Origin: Aliihoeflea sp052435735
GTDB taxonomy: Bacteria > Pseudomonadota > Alphaproteobacteria > Rhizobiales > Rhizobiaceae
Length of the DNA stretch: 64,000 bases
Direction of reading: 5' to 3'
NCBI GenBank assembly: GCA_052435735.1
Contig: JBQVNB010000014.1
Span: 1-64,000 of the forward strand
The notes under the pieces were generated by a model, which saw nothing but the letters and a program-made list of their open reading frames with translations, searched no databases and was not told the origin of the DNA. Positions 36,745 through 43,752 of the stretch are shown one piece after another. Made by a program: the position numbers and the translations under genes. Positions within the stretch are counted from its first letter, which is position 1. Each line of letters begins with the position of its first letter.

Positions 36745-37034
36745 CGACCACCGCCTGGATCATCCTCGCAAGCGCGGTGCTGACCTATCTGTCGCGCATC
36801 GGCGGACATCTCGTCCTGTCACGTTTCGACCGTATCCATCCGCGCGTCGAGGCCAGCCTCAATGCCGTGCCTGCGGCCGTGCTCACGACACTCGTCGCGC
36901 CCGCCGCCTATCACGGCGGACCGGCGGAGATCGCGGCCATGATCATCGCTGCCATCGTCGGCTGGCGCAGCGGGCTGATGACGATGTTCGTCGTCGGCGC
37001 CGCCGTGCTGATCGCCGGCCGCAATCTACTGTGA
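36741..37034 (+). CDS. azlD: AzlD-family small exporter subunit
   Basis: The 97-residue protein is almost all hydrophobic with three to four helices; ILASAVLTYLSRIGGHL and LNAVPAAVLTTLVAP are AzlD landmarks. It starts at 36741 inside the azlC stop (ATGA). Its last 9 bases overlap the end of the convergent aminopeptidase gene. Confidence 0.9.
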   Translation: MTTTAWIILASAVLTYLSRIGGHLVLSRFDRIHPRVEASLNAVPAAVLTTLVAPAAYHGGPAEIAAMIIAAIVGWRSGLMTMFVVGAAVLIAGRNLL

Positions 37035-38858
37035 CAGCGGCGCAGTAGCGGCTGCCAGCCAGGCTTTGACGTCGTCTTCCAACTGGTCGGAAAGCTCGCT
37101 CGCCACCCGCGCATGGTAGGCGTCGAGCCAGTCGATCTCGGCCTTTTCCATAAGCGTGACGTCGATGAGCCGCCGGTCGAACGGGGCCAGCGTCAGCGTC
37201 TCGAAGCCGTGCACGGCGATTTCGCCGCCCGCGATCTGCGCCGCATCTTCCACCACGATCAGGTTCTCCAGACGGATGCCGTATTCGCCGGGACGGTAGT
37301 AGCCCGGTTCGTTCGACAGGATCATGCCTGGCAACAGCGCCTGCGTGCCCGTCCGCGCGATGCGTTGCGGGCCTTCGTGTACGGCAAGGAAAGAGCCGAC
37401 GCCGTGGCCGGTGCCGTGGGCGAAGTCGAGCCCGGCCTGCCACAGCGCGCGGCGCGCGAAGGGATCGACGTCCTGCCCGCGCGTGCCGGCCGGAAAGCGC
37501 AGCGTCGAGACCGCGATCAGCCCTTTCAGCACCAGCGTATAGTGCCAGCGCATGGCCTCGGTCGGCGTGCCGATGGCAACGGTTCGCGTGATGTCGGTCG
37601 TCCCGTCCTGATACTGTCCGCCGGAATCGACAAGGTAGAGTTCGCCGGTTGCAAGCTTGCGGTTCGTCTTCGTCGTCACGCGGTAATGGATGATGGCGCC
37701 GTTGGGGCCGGAGCCCGAGATCGTGTCGAAGGAGATGTCGCGCAGCGGCATCTGCACGTCCTCACCCGCTTTCGCGCGGGCGGATTCCAGGCGGCTTGCG
37801 ACCGTGATCTCGTCCAGCGTGCCCGGCTGCTGCGCGTCGAGCCAGGCGAGGAACCGGGCCATTGCGACGCCGTCGCGCTTGTGCGCGGCGCGCGAGCCGT
37901 TCAGTTCTGCCTCGTTCTTGCAGGCGCGGGGCAAGCGGGCCGGGTCGGGCAGGTCGCTCGTCGCCCCGCCCGCATCCTCGATCGTCACGCGCAGCCATTC
38001 GGCCGCAAGCTGTGGATCGAGGCCGAACGTCGCTCCGTCTGCCGCCAGCGTGCGCAGCGCTGGCTCCAGCGCAGCCGGCGCGTGCAGTTCGGCAAGCTGC
38101 GTCAGGTAGGCCTTCGCCTCGATGCCGAGCTTGGCCGGGTCGATGAAGAGCGACGGGCGGCCTTCCGCGGGCACGACTGCGAAGGCGAGCGCCAGCGGCG
38201 TGTGCTCGACATCGGCGCCACGGATGTTGAACAGCCAGGCGATCGACGACGGGTCGGTCACCACCGTATGCGTCGCGCCGCCGTCGCGAACGGCCTTGCC
38301 GATGCGCACGATCTTGTCCTTGGCGAGTTCGCCGGCAAAGCCGACCGGCTGGATCGCGACCTCGCCGACGGGCGCACCCGGCTGGTCGGCCCAGATCGCG
38401 TCGATGGGATTGCCGTCCAGCGCAACGAGCTCGCCGCCCGCCTTCTCACAAGCTTTCCGCAGGGCTTTTGTCTCGGCGACCGTGTGAAGCCACGGGTCGA
38501 AACCGAGCCGCGTTCCTGCCTTCACATTGTTTTCGATCCATTTCGCCGGCGGCATTTCGACGAGGCTTTCGTAGCTAAAGATGCCGGCGTCGGTCTGGTC
38601 GCGCACCTGCAGCGTGTAGCGTCCATCGACGAAGATCGCTGCGCTCTCGCTCAAGACGATCGCCGCGCCGGCCGAACCCGTGAAGCCCGTCAGCCATTTC
38701 AGCCGGTCGGAGCGCGCGGCGACATACTCACCCTGATGCTCGTCTGCGCGCGGCACGAGAAAGCCGTCAACCCCGCGAGACGCCAGTTCGGCGCGCAAGA
38801 GCGGCACGCGCTCCTTGCCGTGGGCGGGATCGGCATGGCTTTCGAATGTCTGGAACAT
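37026..38858 (-). CDS. Xaa-Pro aminopeptidase (aminopeptidase P family, three-domain)
   Basis: The 610-residue cytoplasmic metallopeptidase has two creatinase-like N-terminal domains (about 15-310) and a pita-bread catalytic domain (about 320-560). The five metal ligands are visible: Asp in YLVDSGGQY, Asp in GTTDITR, His in GTGHGVGSFL, Glu in ILSNEPGYY and Glu in IRLENLIVV. It removes the first residue from peptides with proline in second place. The length over 600 residues matches the long eukaryote-like APP1 form rather than E. coli PepP. The start MFQTFESH fits. Confidence 0.93.
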   Translation of the reverse strand: MFQTFESHADPAHGKERVPLLRAELASRGVDGFLVPRADEHQGEYVAARSDRLKWLTGFTGSAGAAIVLSESAAIFVDGRYTLQVRDQTDAGIFSYESLVEMPPAKWIENNVKAGTRLGFDPWLHTVAETKALRKACEKAGGELVALDGNPIDAIWADQPGAPVGEVAIQPVGFAGELAKDKIVRIGKAVRDGGATHTVVTDPSSIAWLFNIRGADVEHTPLALAFAVVPAEGRPSLFIDPAKLGIEAKAYLTQLAELHAPAALEPALRTLAADGATFGLDPQLAAEWLRVTIEDAGGATSDLPDPARLPRACKNEAELNGSRAAHKRDGVAMARFLAWLDAQQPGTLDEITVASRLESARAKAGEDVQMPLRDISFDTISGSGPNGAIIHYRVTTKTNRKLATGELYLVDSGGQYQDGTTDITRTVAIGTPTEAMRWHYTLVLKGLIAVSTLRFPAGTRGQDVDPFARRALWQAGLDFAHGTGHGVGSFLAVHEGPQRIARTGTQALLPGMILSNEPGYYRPGEYGIRLENLIVVEDAAQIAGGEIAVHGFETLTLAPFDRRLIDVTLMEKAEIDWLDAYHARVASELSDQLEDDVKAWLAAATAPLSQ

Positions 38859-39081
38859 GAGCTACTCGCATCGCTGGTTTCGGCGATCCATAGCGCGCCC
38901 TACGGAGCCGCGAAACCCTGATCGAAGACATGCCGAATTGATGCAATGCAACATTATCAATTCGCATATGCAAAACGGCATGGAAGCCATGCAGCATCGG
39001 CACTGGTGAAAAAGGTCAGCACTCCTTACCTTCTTGATTGTGGAGGACACATTCTTCCAATCAGATCAAGGAGAAGACGAA

Positions 39082-39267
39082 ATGGCAAATGCAGCAAAGC
39101 GCGGTTTCTTCCGCGGCGCAATGGACGCCCTCGTCGAAGCGCGTTCGAAGCAGGCGACCCGTTATGTGAACAGCGCGCTCCTCATGCTGGACGACGAGAC
39201 GCTGCGTTCGCACGGCTACACCCGTGACGAACTGAAGAAGAGCGCAGGCGGTTCCTACCTCTACTAA
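39082..39267 (+). CDS. Small DUF1127-like protein
   Basis: The product is 61 residues, with the segment LLMLDDETLRSHGYTRDELKK, which resembles the short DUF1127 core (a Leu-Asp pair, then a Gly and an Arg-Asp-Glu). The N-terminal part is basic. AAGGAGAAG lies about 5 bases before the ATG. Such proteins in alphaproteobacteria bind RNA or modulate phosphate and carbon metabolism in a few studied cases; the role here is unknown. It is a single gene with a hairpin behind it and an AT-richer 220-base upstream region likely to hold its promoter. Confidence 0.8.
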   Translation: MANAAKRGFFRGAMDALVEARSKQATRYVNSALLMLDDETLRSHGYTRDELKKSAGGSYLY

Positions 39268-39305
39268 GCGCGGAGATTTTCGCCCCAGGGGCGACATCGG
39301 GGGAA

Positions 39306-39334
39306 GGGCGGTCCGGGGGCGAGCCGCCTTTTTC
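39306..39334 (+). terminator. Probable terminator between the small gene and prmA
   Basis: GGCGG (39307-39311), an 12-base loop, CCGCC (39324-39328), then TTTTT. The stem is short. It sits at the meeting point of two convergent genes. Confidence 0.5.
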
Positions 39335-39339
39335 TTATG

Positions 39340-40212
39340 TCAGCGCTTCAGATGCAGCGCCACCCAGCCTTCGCGGCGAATGGTGCGGACATGGCGGAAC
39401 GACTGGCCGACATAGGCCGCGATCACCGCCTCGCGCTGGCGCTCCAGAATGCCCGACAGGATCAGCGAACCATCCGGCGAAACGTTGCGCGCCATCTCCG
39501 GCGCGAGCGTCATCAGCGGCCGCGCAAGGATGTTCGCGACGATCAGGTCGAAAGGCCTCCATTTCGCGAAGACATGGTGGTGGAAGCCCGCTGCCGTCAC
39601 CGTGTCGACATAGGCATGGGCGTGGTTGAGCCTCACGTTCTGCCGTGCGACGTCGACGGCGACCGGGTCGATGTCGGTCGCCAGCACCGGAATACGGTTG
39701 AGCTTCGCCAGCGCGATCGCGAGCACCGCGCTTCCCGTTCCAAGGTCTAGCGCCGTGCGCGGGCGCTCGCGGCGGGTCACGTCCATGATCAGTTCCAGGC
39801 ACCCGGCCGTGGTCCCGTGATGCCCGGTGCCGAAGGCGAGGCCCGCCTCGATCTCGATGGCAAGATCGCCAATCCGGCGCTGGTCGCGGTCATGCGCGCC
39901 GTGGACGAGAAACCGTCCGACCCGGACCGGCTTCAGACCTTCGAGCGACTTCGTCACCCAGTCGATATCGTCGAGGTTCTCGCGTTCGAGCGTCGCGCCA
40001 GGCGCGTGGGCTTTCAGGACGTCCGCGATGCGCGCTTCCAGCCCTTCCGGCTCGTCCTCGGCATAGACCGACACTTCGTCGATACCGGCACCCTCGTCGA
40101 GATCGAAGATCGAGATCGGGAAGCCGTCATCTTCGAGCATCGTTTCGAGCTGCCGATAAACGGCCTCGGCGTCCTTTTTCGCGGCGCTGAAGTAAAGACG
40201 TGTCTGGGGCAC
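39340..40212 (-). CDS. prmA: Ribosomal protein L11 methyltransferase PrmA
   Basis: The 290-residue enzyme trimethylates L11 with SAM. The N-terminal substrate domain is followed by GLAFGTGHHGTTAGCLE and the SAM loop DLGTGSAVLAIAL, then the catalytic-type motif LIVANILARPLM, all characteristic. The start is GTG at 40212 with AGAGGA about 7 bases upstream. It is the last gene of a minus-strand unit with sco1 and a small membrane protein. Confidence 0.94.
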   Translation of the reverse strand: MPQTRLYFSAAKKDAEAVYRQLETMLEDDGFPISIFDLDEGAGIDEVSVYAEDEPEGLEARIADVLKAHAPGATLERENLDDIDWVTKSLEGLKPVRVGRFLVHGAHDRDQRRIGDLAIEIEAGLAFGTGHHGTTAGCLELIMDVTRRERPRTALDLGTGSAVLAIALAKLNRIPVLATDIDPVAVDVARQNVRLNHAHAYVDTVTAAGFHHHVFAKWRPFDLIVANILARPLMTLAPEMARNVSPDGSLILSGILERQREAVIAAYVGQSFRHVRTIRREGWVALHLKR

Positions 40213-40232
40213 CGCGTCGTCCTCTGGTGGTG

Positions 40233-40805
40233 TCAGCTCGCGGCCAGGCGCTTCAGCTTGGCGACGGCGTTTTCGGGATTCTCCCCATAGGCGATGGTGC
40301 CCATGAAGTCACCTGAACTGTCGAGCAGCAGGATCGATGCCGTGTGGTCCATCGTGTAGTCGCCGCCTTCCAGCTCCACCTTGCGCATGAAGATGCCGAA
40401 GGACTTGGCCATCGCCTCGATCTTCGCCGGCTCGCCGGTGATGCCGGTGATGCGGTCGGAGACGTTGCCGACATAGGTGTCGAGGATTTCCGGCGTGTCC
40501 CGCTCGGGGTCGACGGAGACGAAATAGGCGCGAATGTCGTCGCCTTCCGTGCCGAGCTGATCGAGCCAGCCATCCATCTCGTAAAGCGTCGTCGGGCAGA
40601 TTTCGGGGCAGTGGGTGAAACCGAAGAACACCGCCGAAGGCTGGCCGCGGAACGCCTGCTCGGTGATCTCCTCGCCGCGCTGGTCCACGAGCGTGAACGG
40701 CTCGCCGAAGGAGCGCGCGACCGTGCGGTCCGTGTAGAGCGTGAATACCCATGCGCCGAATGCGGCAGCCACGAAGATTACGCTTGCAACGAGAAGGGTC
40801 CGCAT
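40233..40805 (-). CDS. SCO1/SenC copper chaperone
   Basis: The 190-residue protein has an N-terminal membrane anchor (about 3-22) and a periplasmic thioredoxin-like domain. The copper ligands are the CxxxC pair in THCPEICPTT and a distal His in YTMDHTASILL. SCO proteins deliver copper to the CuA site of cytochrome oxidase. prmA lies 20 bases downstream and a 50-residue membrane protein 36 bases upstream on the same strand. Confidence 0.93.
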   Translation of the reverse strand: MRTLLVASVIFVAAAFGAWVFTLYTDRTVARSFGEPFTLVDQRGEEITEQAFRGQPSAVFFGFTHCPEICPTTLYEMDGWLDQLGTEGDDIRAYFVSVDPERDTPEILDTYVGNVSDRITGITGEPAKIEAMAKSFGIFMRKVELEGGDYTMDHTASILLLDSSGDFMGTIAYGENPENAVAKLKRLAAS

Positions 40806-40841
40806 GTCGGCTGTCGTCCGGTCAGGTCAGGGTTTGCAGGA

Positions 40842-40994
40842 TCAGAAGCACCAGGCGAGGCCGGTTTCGGCCATCGCCATGAAGATGCGCGCGCCGCTGT
40901 CGAGCCAGCCGGCGAAGGCGAGCCCGGTCGCTGCCGAGAGCGCGAGTGCGCCGGCGGCAAGCAGAAGCGGTGTCGTGATCCGGTTCAGGGTCAT
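40842..40994 (-). CDS. Small membrane protein upstream of sco1
   Basis: A 50-residue reading frame starts MTLNRITTPL, with one hydrophobic segment (about 8-29) and the ending LAWCF. A basic start followed by a single helix indicates an inner-membrane protein of one pass. It is 36 bases upstream of sco1 on the same strand, so co-transcription is likely. I recognise no family; a role near copper delivery or oxidase assembly is only a guess from position. Confidence 0.6.
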   Translation of the reverse strand: MTLNRITTPLLLAAGALALSAATGLAFAGWLDSGARIFMAMAETGLAWCF

Positions 40995-41075
40995 GAACCA
41001 GATATAGCGCCGCGGCGGGGGCGCCGAAAGATGTCATCTTGCCGCCGTCCGGCGGGCCACGTACACGCTTTTGCG

Positions 41076-41708
41076 ATGACCGCCTTCCTGCCGCACGATT
41101 CCGAACCGAAGATCCACACGACGGCCGAGCTCAAGGGCTGCCGTCTCGGGCGCTTCGTTTCGGTCGGCCCGCGCGTCCTGTTGCGCGACGTTGAAGTCGG
41201 CGACTTCTCCTATTTCGAGCGCCATGGCGAGGCGATCTACACGACCATCGGCAGGTTCTGCTCGATTGCGGCGAATGTCCGCGTCAACGCGCTCGAACAT
41301 CCGATGGAGCGCGTCACCACGCACAAGATCACCTACCGGCCGAACGAATATTTCCGTTTCCACGGCGTGGATGCCGGCTACCGGTCGCACCGGCAGGCCG
41401 CGCGCGTCACCATCGGCAATGATGTGTGGATTGGCCATGGCGCAGTCATCATGCCCGGCATTTCCATCGGCGACGGCGCGGTCGTCGGCGCCAATGCCGT
41501 CGTCACCCGCGACGTGCCGGCCTATGCGGTCGTCGCCGGCGCGCCGGCGCGCGTGCTGCGCCAGCGCTTTCCGGCGGATGTTGCCGCGGCGCTGGTCGAG
41601 ATGGCCTGGTGGGATTGGCCGCATGAAAAACTGGCCGAAGCGTTGCCGGATATGCAGCAGCTTTTGATCGAACAGTTCGTGGCCAAGTATCGAACCGATA
41701 AAGATTGA
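41076..41708 (+). CDS. Left-handed beta-helix (hexapeptide) acyltransferase
   Basis: The 210-residue protein has repeated hexapeptide turns (IGRFCSIAANVRVNA, VTIGNDVWIGHGAVIMPG, ISIGDGAVVGANAVV) forming a left-handed beta helix, and the xenobiotic acetyltransferase landmark GNDVWIGHGA. The middle HPMERVTTHKITYR and the end MAWWDWPHEKLAEALPD closely recall the transferase that accompanies phosphonate (phn) operons, but no phn gene lies nearby. It would acetylate a small acceptor from acetyl-CoA; the acceptor is unknown. The frame is open further upstream through the sco1 region but is not coding there. Confidence 0.85.
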   Translation: MTAFLPHDSEPKIHTTAELKGCRLGRFVSVGPRVLLRDVEVGDFSYFERHGEAIYTTIGRFCSIAANVRVNALEHPMERVTTHKITYRPNEYFRFHGVDAGYRSHRQAARVTIGNDVWIGHGAVIMPGISIGDGAVVGANAVVTRDVPAYAVVAGAPARVLRQRFPADVAAALVEMAWWDWPHEKLAEALPDMQQLLIEQFVAKYRTDKD

Positions 41709-41869
41709 TTCAAATGCTGCCTGTTAAGATCAAGGCGAAAGGTTAACCGGCCGTTTATTGGTTGTGTTAATGAAATATTGCAATTCCAGATTGCATATCC
41801 TGCATTGCTGTGGCCTCCTCATCTCCGGAAACGAACCTAACCGGCGCGATCAAGAGAGGAGAAGACCAC

Positions 41870-42208
41870 ATGAAGACCTTCATCATCGTGACGACCGCAG
41901 CAGCAGCCCTTGCTCTTTCCGGTATGTCGGCCCAGGCCGGCGGCTGGGGCGGCGGCAAGAACTCGCACAATTATTCGAGCGGGCTCATCAACGTCTCGCC
42001 TTCGGTGCGCACCGGCAACGTCAACCTGCTCAACGGAACGTCGGTGCTCAACAACTCGCCGATCGCTTCGGGTAATGTCCTCTCGGGCATCCTGAGCGGC
42101 AACCAGACCGGCAACGGCATCGGCAATGGCAACGGCATCCTGGGCGGTACGCTCGGCATCCTCGGCGGAAATTCCAGCAAGTACTCCGTCCGCAAGGGCC
42201 GCCGCTAA
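41870..42208 (+). CDS. Secreted Gly/Asn-rich repetitive protein, unknown function
   Basis: The 112-residue protein has a clear signal peptide (MKTFIIVTTAAAALALSG, cleaved near SAQA). The mature part is Gly/Asn/Ser-rich with short alternating units such as GNVNLLNG, GNVLSGILSG, GNGIGNGNGILGG and LGILGG, then a basic tail (SVRKGRR). The pattern suggests stacked beta turns, as in adhesins or surface fibres, but it does not match curlin repeats. AGAGGAGAAG precedes the ATG. A terminator follows 20 bases after the stop, so it is a single-gene unit with an AT-rich upstream region (41709-41869). Confidence 0.75.
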   Translation: MKTFIIVTTAAAALALSGMSAQAGGWGGGKNSHNYSSGLINVSPSVRTGNVNLLNGTSVLNNSPIASGNVLSGILSGNQTGNGIGNGNGILGGTLGILGGNSSKYSVRKGRR

Positions 42209-42227
42209 GGCGAACATCGCTTGAGGA

Positions 42228-42253
42228 AACGGGCGGCTCCGGTCGCCCGTTTT
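42228..42253 (+). terminator. Rho-independent terminator of the secreted-protein gene
   Basis: AACGGGCG (42228-42235), 8-base loop, CGCCCGTT (42244-42251), then TT. The 8-bp stem is perfect and lies 20 bases after the stop. Confidence 0.8.
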
Positions 42254-42262
42254 CGCACGTCC

Positions 42263-42409
42263 TAGGGTGTGTTGAGATTCAGGACTGTGCGTGCCGAAAA
42301 TGATGGGTTTCGAGAACCGGAGCGGAGTGTACGTTTGGGTACATGAGCATCGGAAGCGCTGAAACCCGTCATTTGCAGGCCGCTCAGGCCTGAGTATCAA
42401 CACACCTTA
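42263..42409. mobile_element. 147-bp MITE-like element with TA target duplication
   Basis: The ends are inverted repeats: GGGTGTGTTGAGATTCAGG after TA at 42263-42264, and AGGTGTGTTGATACTCAGG on the opposite strand before TA at 42408-42409 (3 mismatches in 19). A TA dinucleotide flanks each end, the target duplication of IS630/Tc1-type transposases. There is no coding capacity. I recall the inner sequence (GTACGTTTGGGTACATGAGC) from dispersed repeats of Hyphomicrobiales. The right end sits on the stop codon of the barrel gene. Confidence 0.8.
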
Positions 42410-43564
42410 GAGGCGGGTTCGCACCGCCACCGACGCGTCAAACCGGTCTTTGGCGAAGTCGATGTCCGGCGGGCGCATCTCGCCATAGTCGAGGCGCAGG
42501 ACCAGCGTCACTTTTTCGGAAGCGTGCCAGCCCAATTCGCCATAGATGCCACGGCGATTCTCACTGTAGCCGAGAACGAGATTGTCGCGGGCCTCGACGA
42601 ATATGCCAGTCGACAGAGCGAAATGTTCGGCAAGCGGCCATGCAAGTTGCGCTTCGGCGCGCCGCACCCAGGACGCCAGAAGGTCGTCCGTGTCGTCGCT
42701 GTCGAAACCCGTTCGCAACGTGCCGCGCAGTTCCAGCCCGGCGATGGGCGCGATCGCGGTCGCCTCGATCGACGGGCGCACGACGTCGATCAGGTCGAAG
42801 GAGGCGCGCAGCCATTCGCCGCCCGCGGCAAGCGCGAACGCATATCCATCCTCGCTTCGCCAGCCGATCTCGCCGCGAAGCTGCAACCGGTCGAGGTTAA
42901 TCGCCTCCGCTAAACTCCCGGAGAAAGTCGTCCGCTCCGCGGTCGCCCGGACGGCCCTCTGGACCGGGCCGTCCGTATGCGTCAGCGCCTGACTGGCAAA
43001 GATGCGGTCGCGATCCGGCTCCAGTCGCAAGGCCGGCAGGACATCGTCTTCGAAGAACGTATCGCGCGCGCGTTCGCGAAATCCCTTCACTTCCGTCGTC
43101 GAGACCAGTGCCGGCGTCAGGCGAAGCCCCACCACCGCGCCGGCGCCGCGGATCGTCTTCGCCGTCTGCGTCCCGATCGCGAGGTCCTCGATGACCAGCG
43201 CGTCGCCTTCGCGGATGTGTCGCAGAAAAAGCGTGCCGCGCAGTTCGAGGTCTTCCGACGGGCGCAGCGTCGTCTGCGTCTCGATGCCGCCGGCGGCATC
43301 ATTTTCGATGGTGAAGCGGTCGTGCCGGCGCAATTCGCCGCCGAGCGTGATCCGTGTTTCTCCGAGCCCATGGTCGATGTCGCCGGCGACCGACCCGCGC
43401 ATCAGCGTGTACCAGTCGGAGACCGCCAACGGCTCGTCCAGCACGTTGTCGGTGTAGTGCCGCGAGACCGAAATCTCGGCGTGGACGGGCGAGGGGTCAT
43501 CCGCCTCGGAAGCCATTGCGATGCTGGGCAGGAGCAGCAGCGGAGACAGGACGGCAAGACGCAT
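42407..43564 (-). CDS. Putative outer-membrane beta-barrel protein
   Basis: The 385-residue protein has a signal peptide (MRLAVLSPLLLLPSIAMA) and then many alternating amphipathic strands of 9-12 residues with Asp/Arg/Thr turns, e.g. ETRITLGGELRRHDRF, LELRGTLFLRHIRE and VTLVLRLDYGEMRPP, the look of a 16- or 18-strand outer-membrane barrel (beta-barrel porin type 2-like). The last residues VAVRTRL end in Leu rather than the usual aromatic. The stop TAA is formed partly by the MITE-like element. I recognise no named family. The start at 43564 is set by the signal peptide; the longer frame begins in non-coding DNA. Confidence 0.72.
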   Translation of the reverse strand: MRLAVLSPLLLLPSIAMASEADDPSPVHAEISVSRHYTDNVLDEPLAVSDWYTLMRGSVAGDIDHGLGETRITLGGELRRHDRFTIENDAAGGIETQTTLRPSEDLELRGTLFLRHIREGDALVIEDLAIGTQTAKTIRGAGAVVGLRLTPALVSTTEVKGFRERARDTFFEDDVLPALRLEPDRDRIFASQALTHTDGPVQRAVRATAERTTFSGSLAEAINLDRLQLRGEIGWRSEDGYAFALAAGGEWLRASFDLIDVVRPSIEATAIAPIAGLELRGTLRTGFDSDDTDDLLASWVRRAEAQLAWPLAEHFALSTGIFVEARDNLVLGYSENRRGIYGELGWHASEKVTLVLRLDYGEMRPPDIDFAKDRFDASVAVRTRL

Positions 43565-43683
43565 GGGACCTCGGACGATCTGCCCGGGAGAACCCGAAAC
43601 CCCTTCCGCCGCGGGGGTGGTGAGACGGAAGGGGTCCCGGAGTCGAACCGCCCGGAAGCGGAATGTGCAAGGCGTGATTGCCG

Positions 43684-43707
43684 TGCAGGTGAACGATCGC
43701 ACCTGCA
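43684..43707. promoter_or_regulatory. Perfect dyad in the uvrD to barrel-gene gap
   Basis: TGCAGGTG (43684-43691), AACGATCG, CACCTGCA (43700-43707): 8-bp arms, perfect. It lies 120 bases upstream of the barrel gene and next to an unusually AT-rich stretch (43708-43735) that may be its promoter. No T tract follows on either strand, so an operator is more likely than a terminator. Confidence 0.45.
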
Positions 43708-43752
43708 ACTTAAAACTGTATTAAAATTATCAAATGCAACCGAGGGGCGCAA

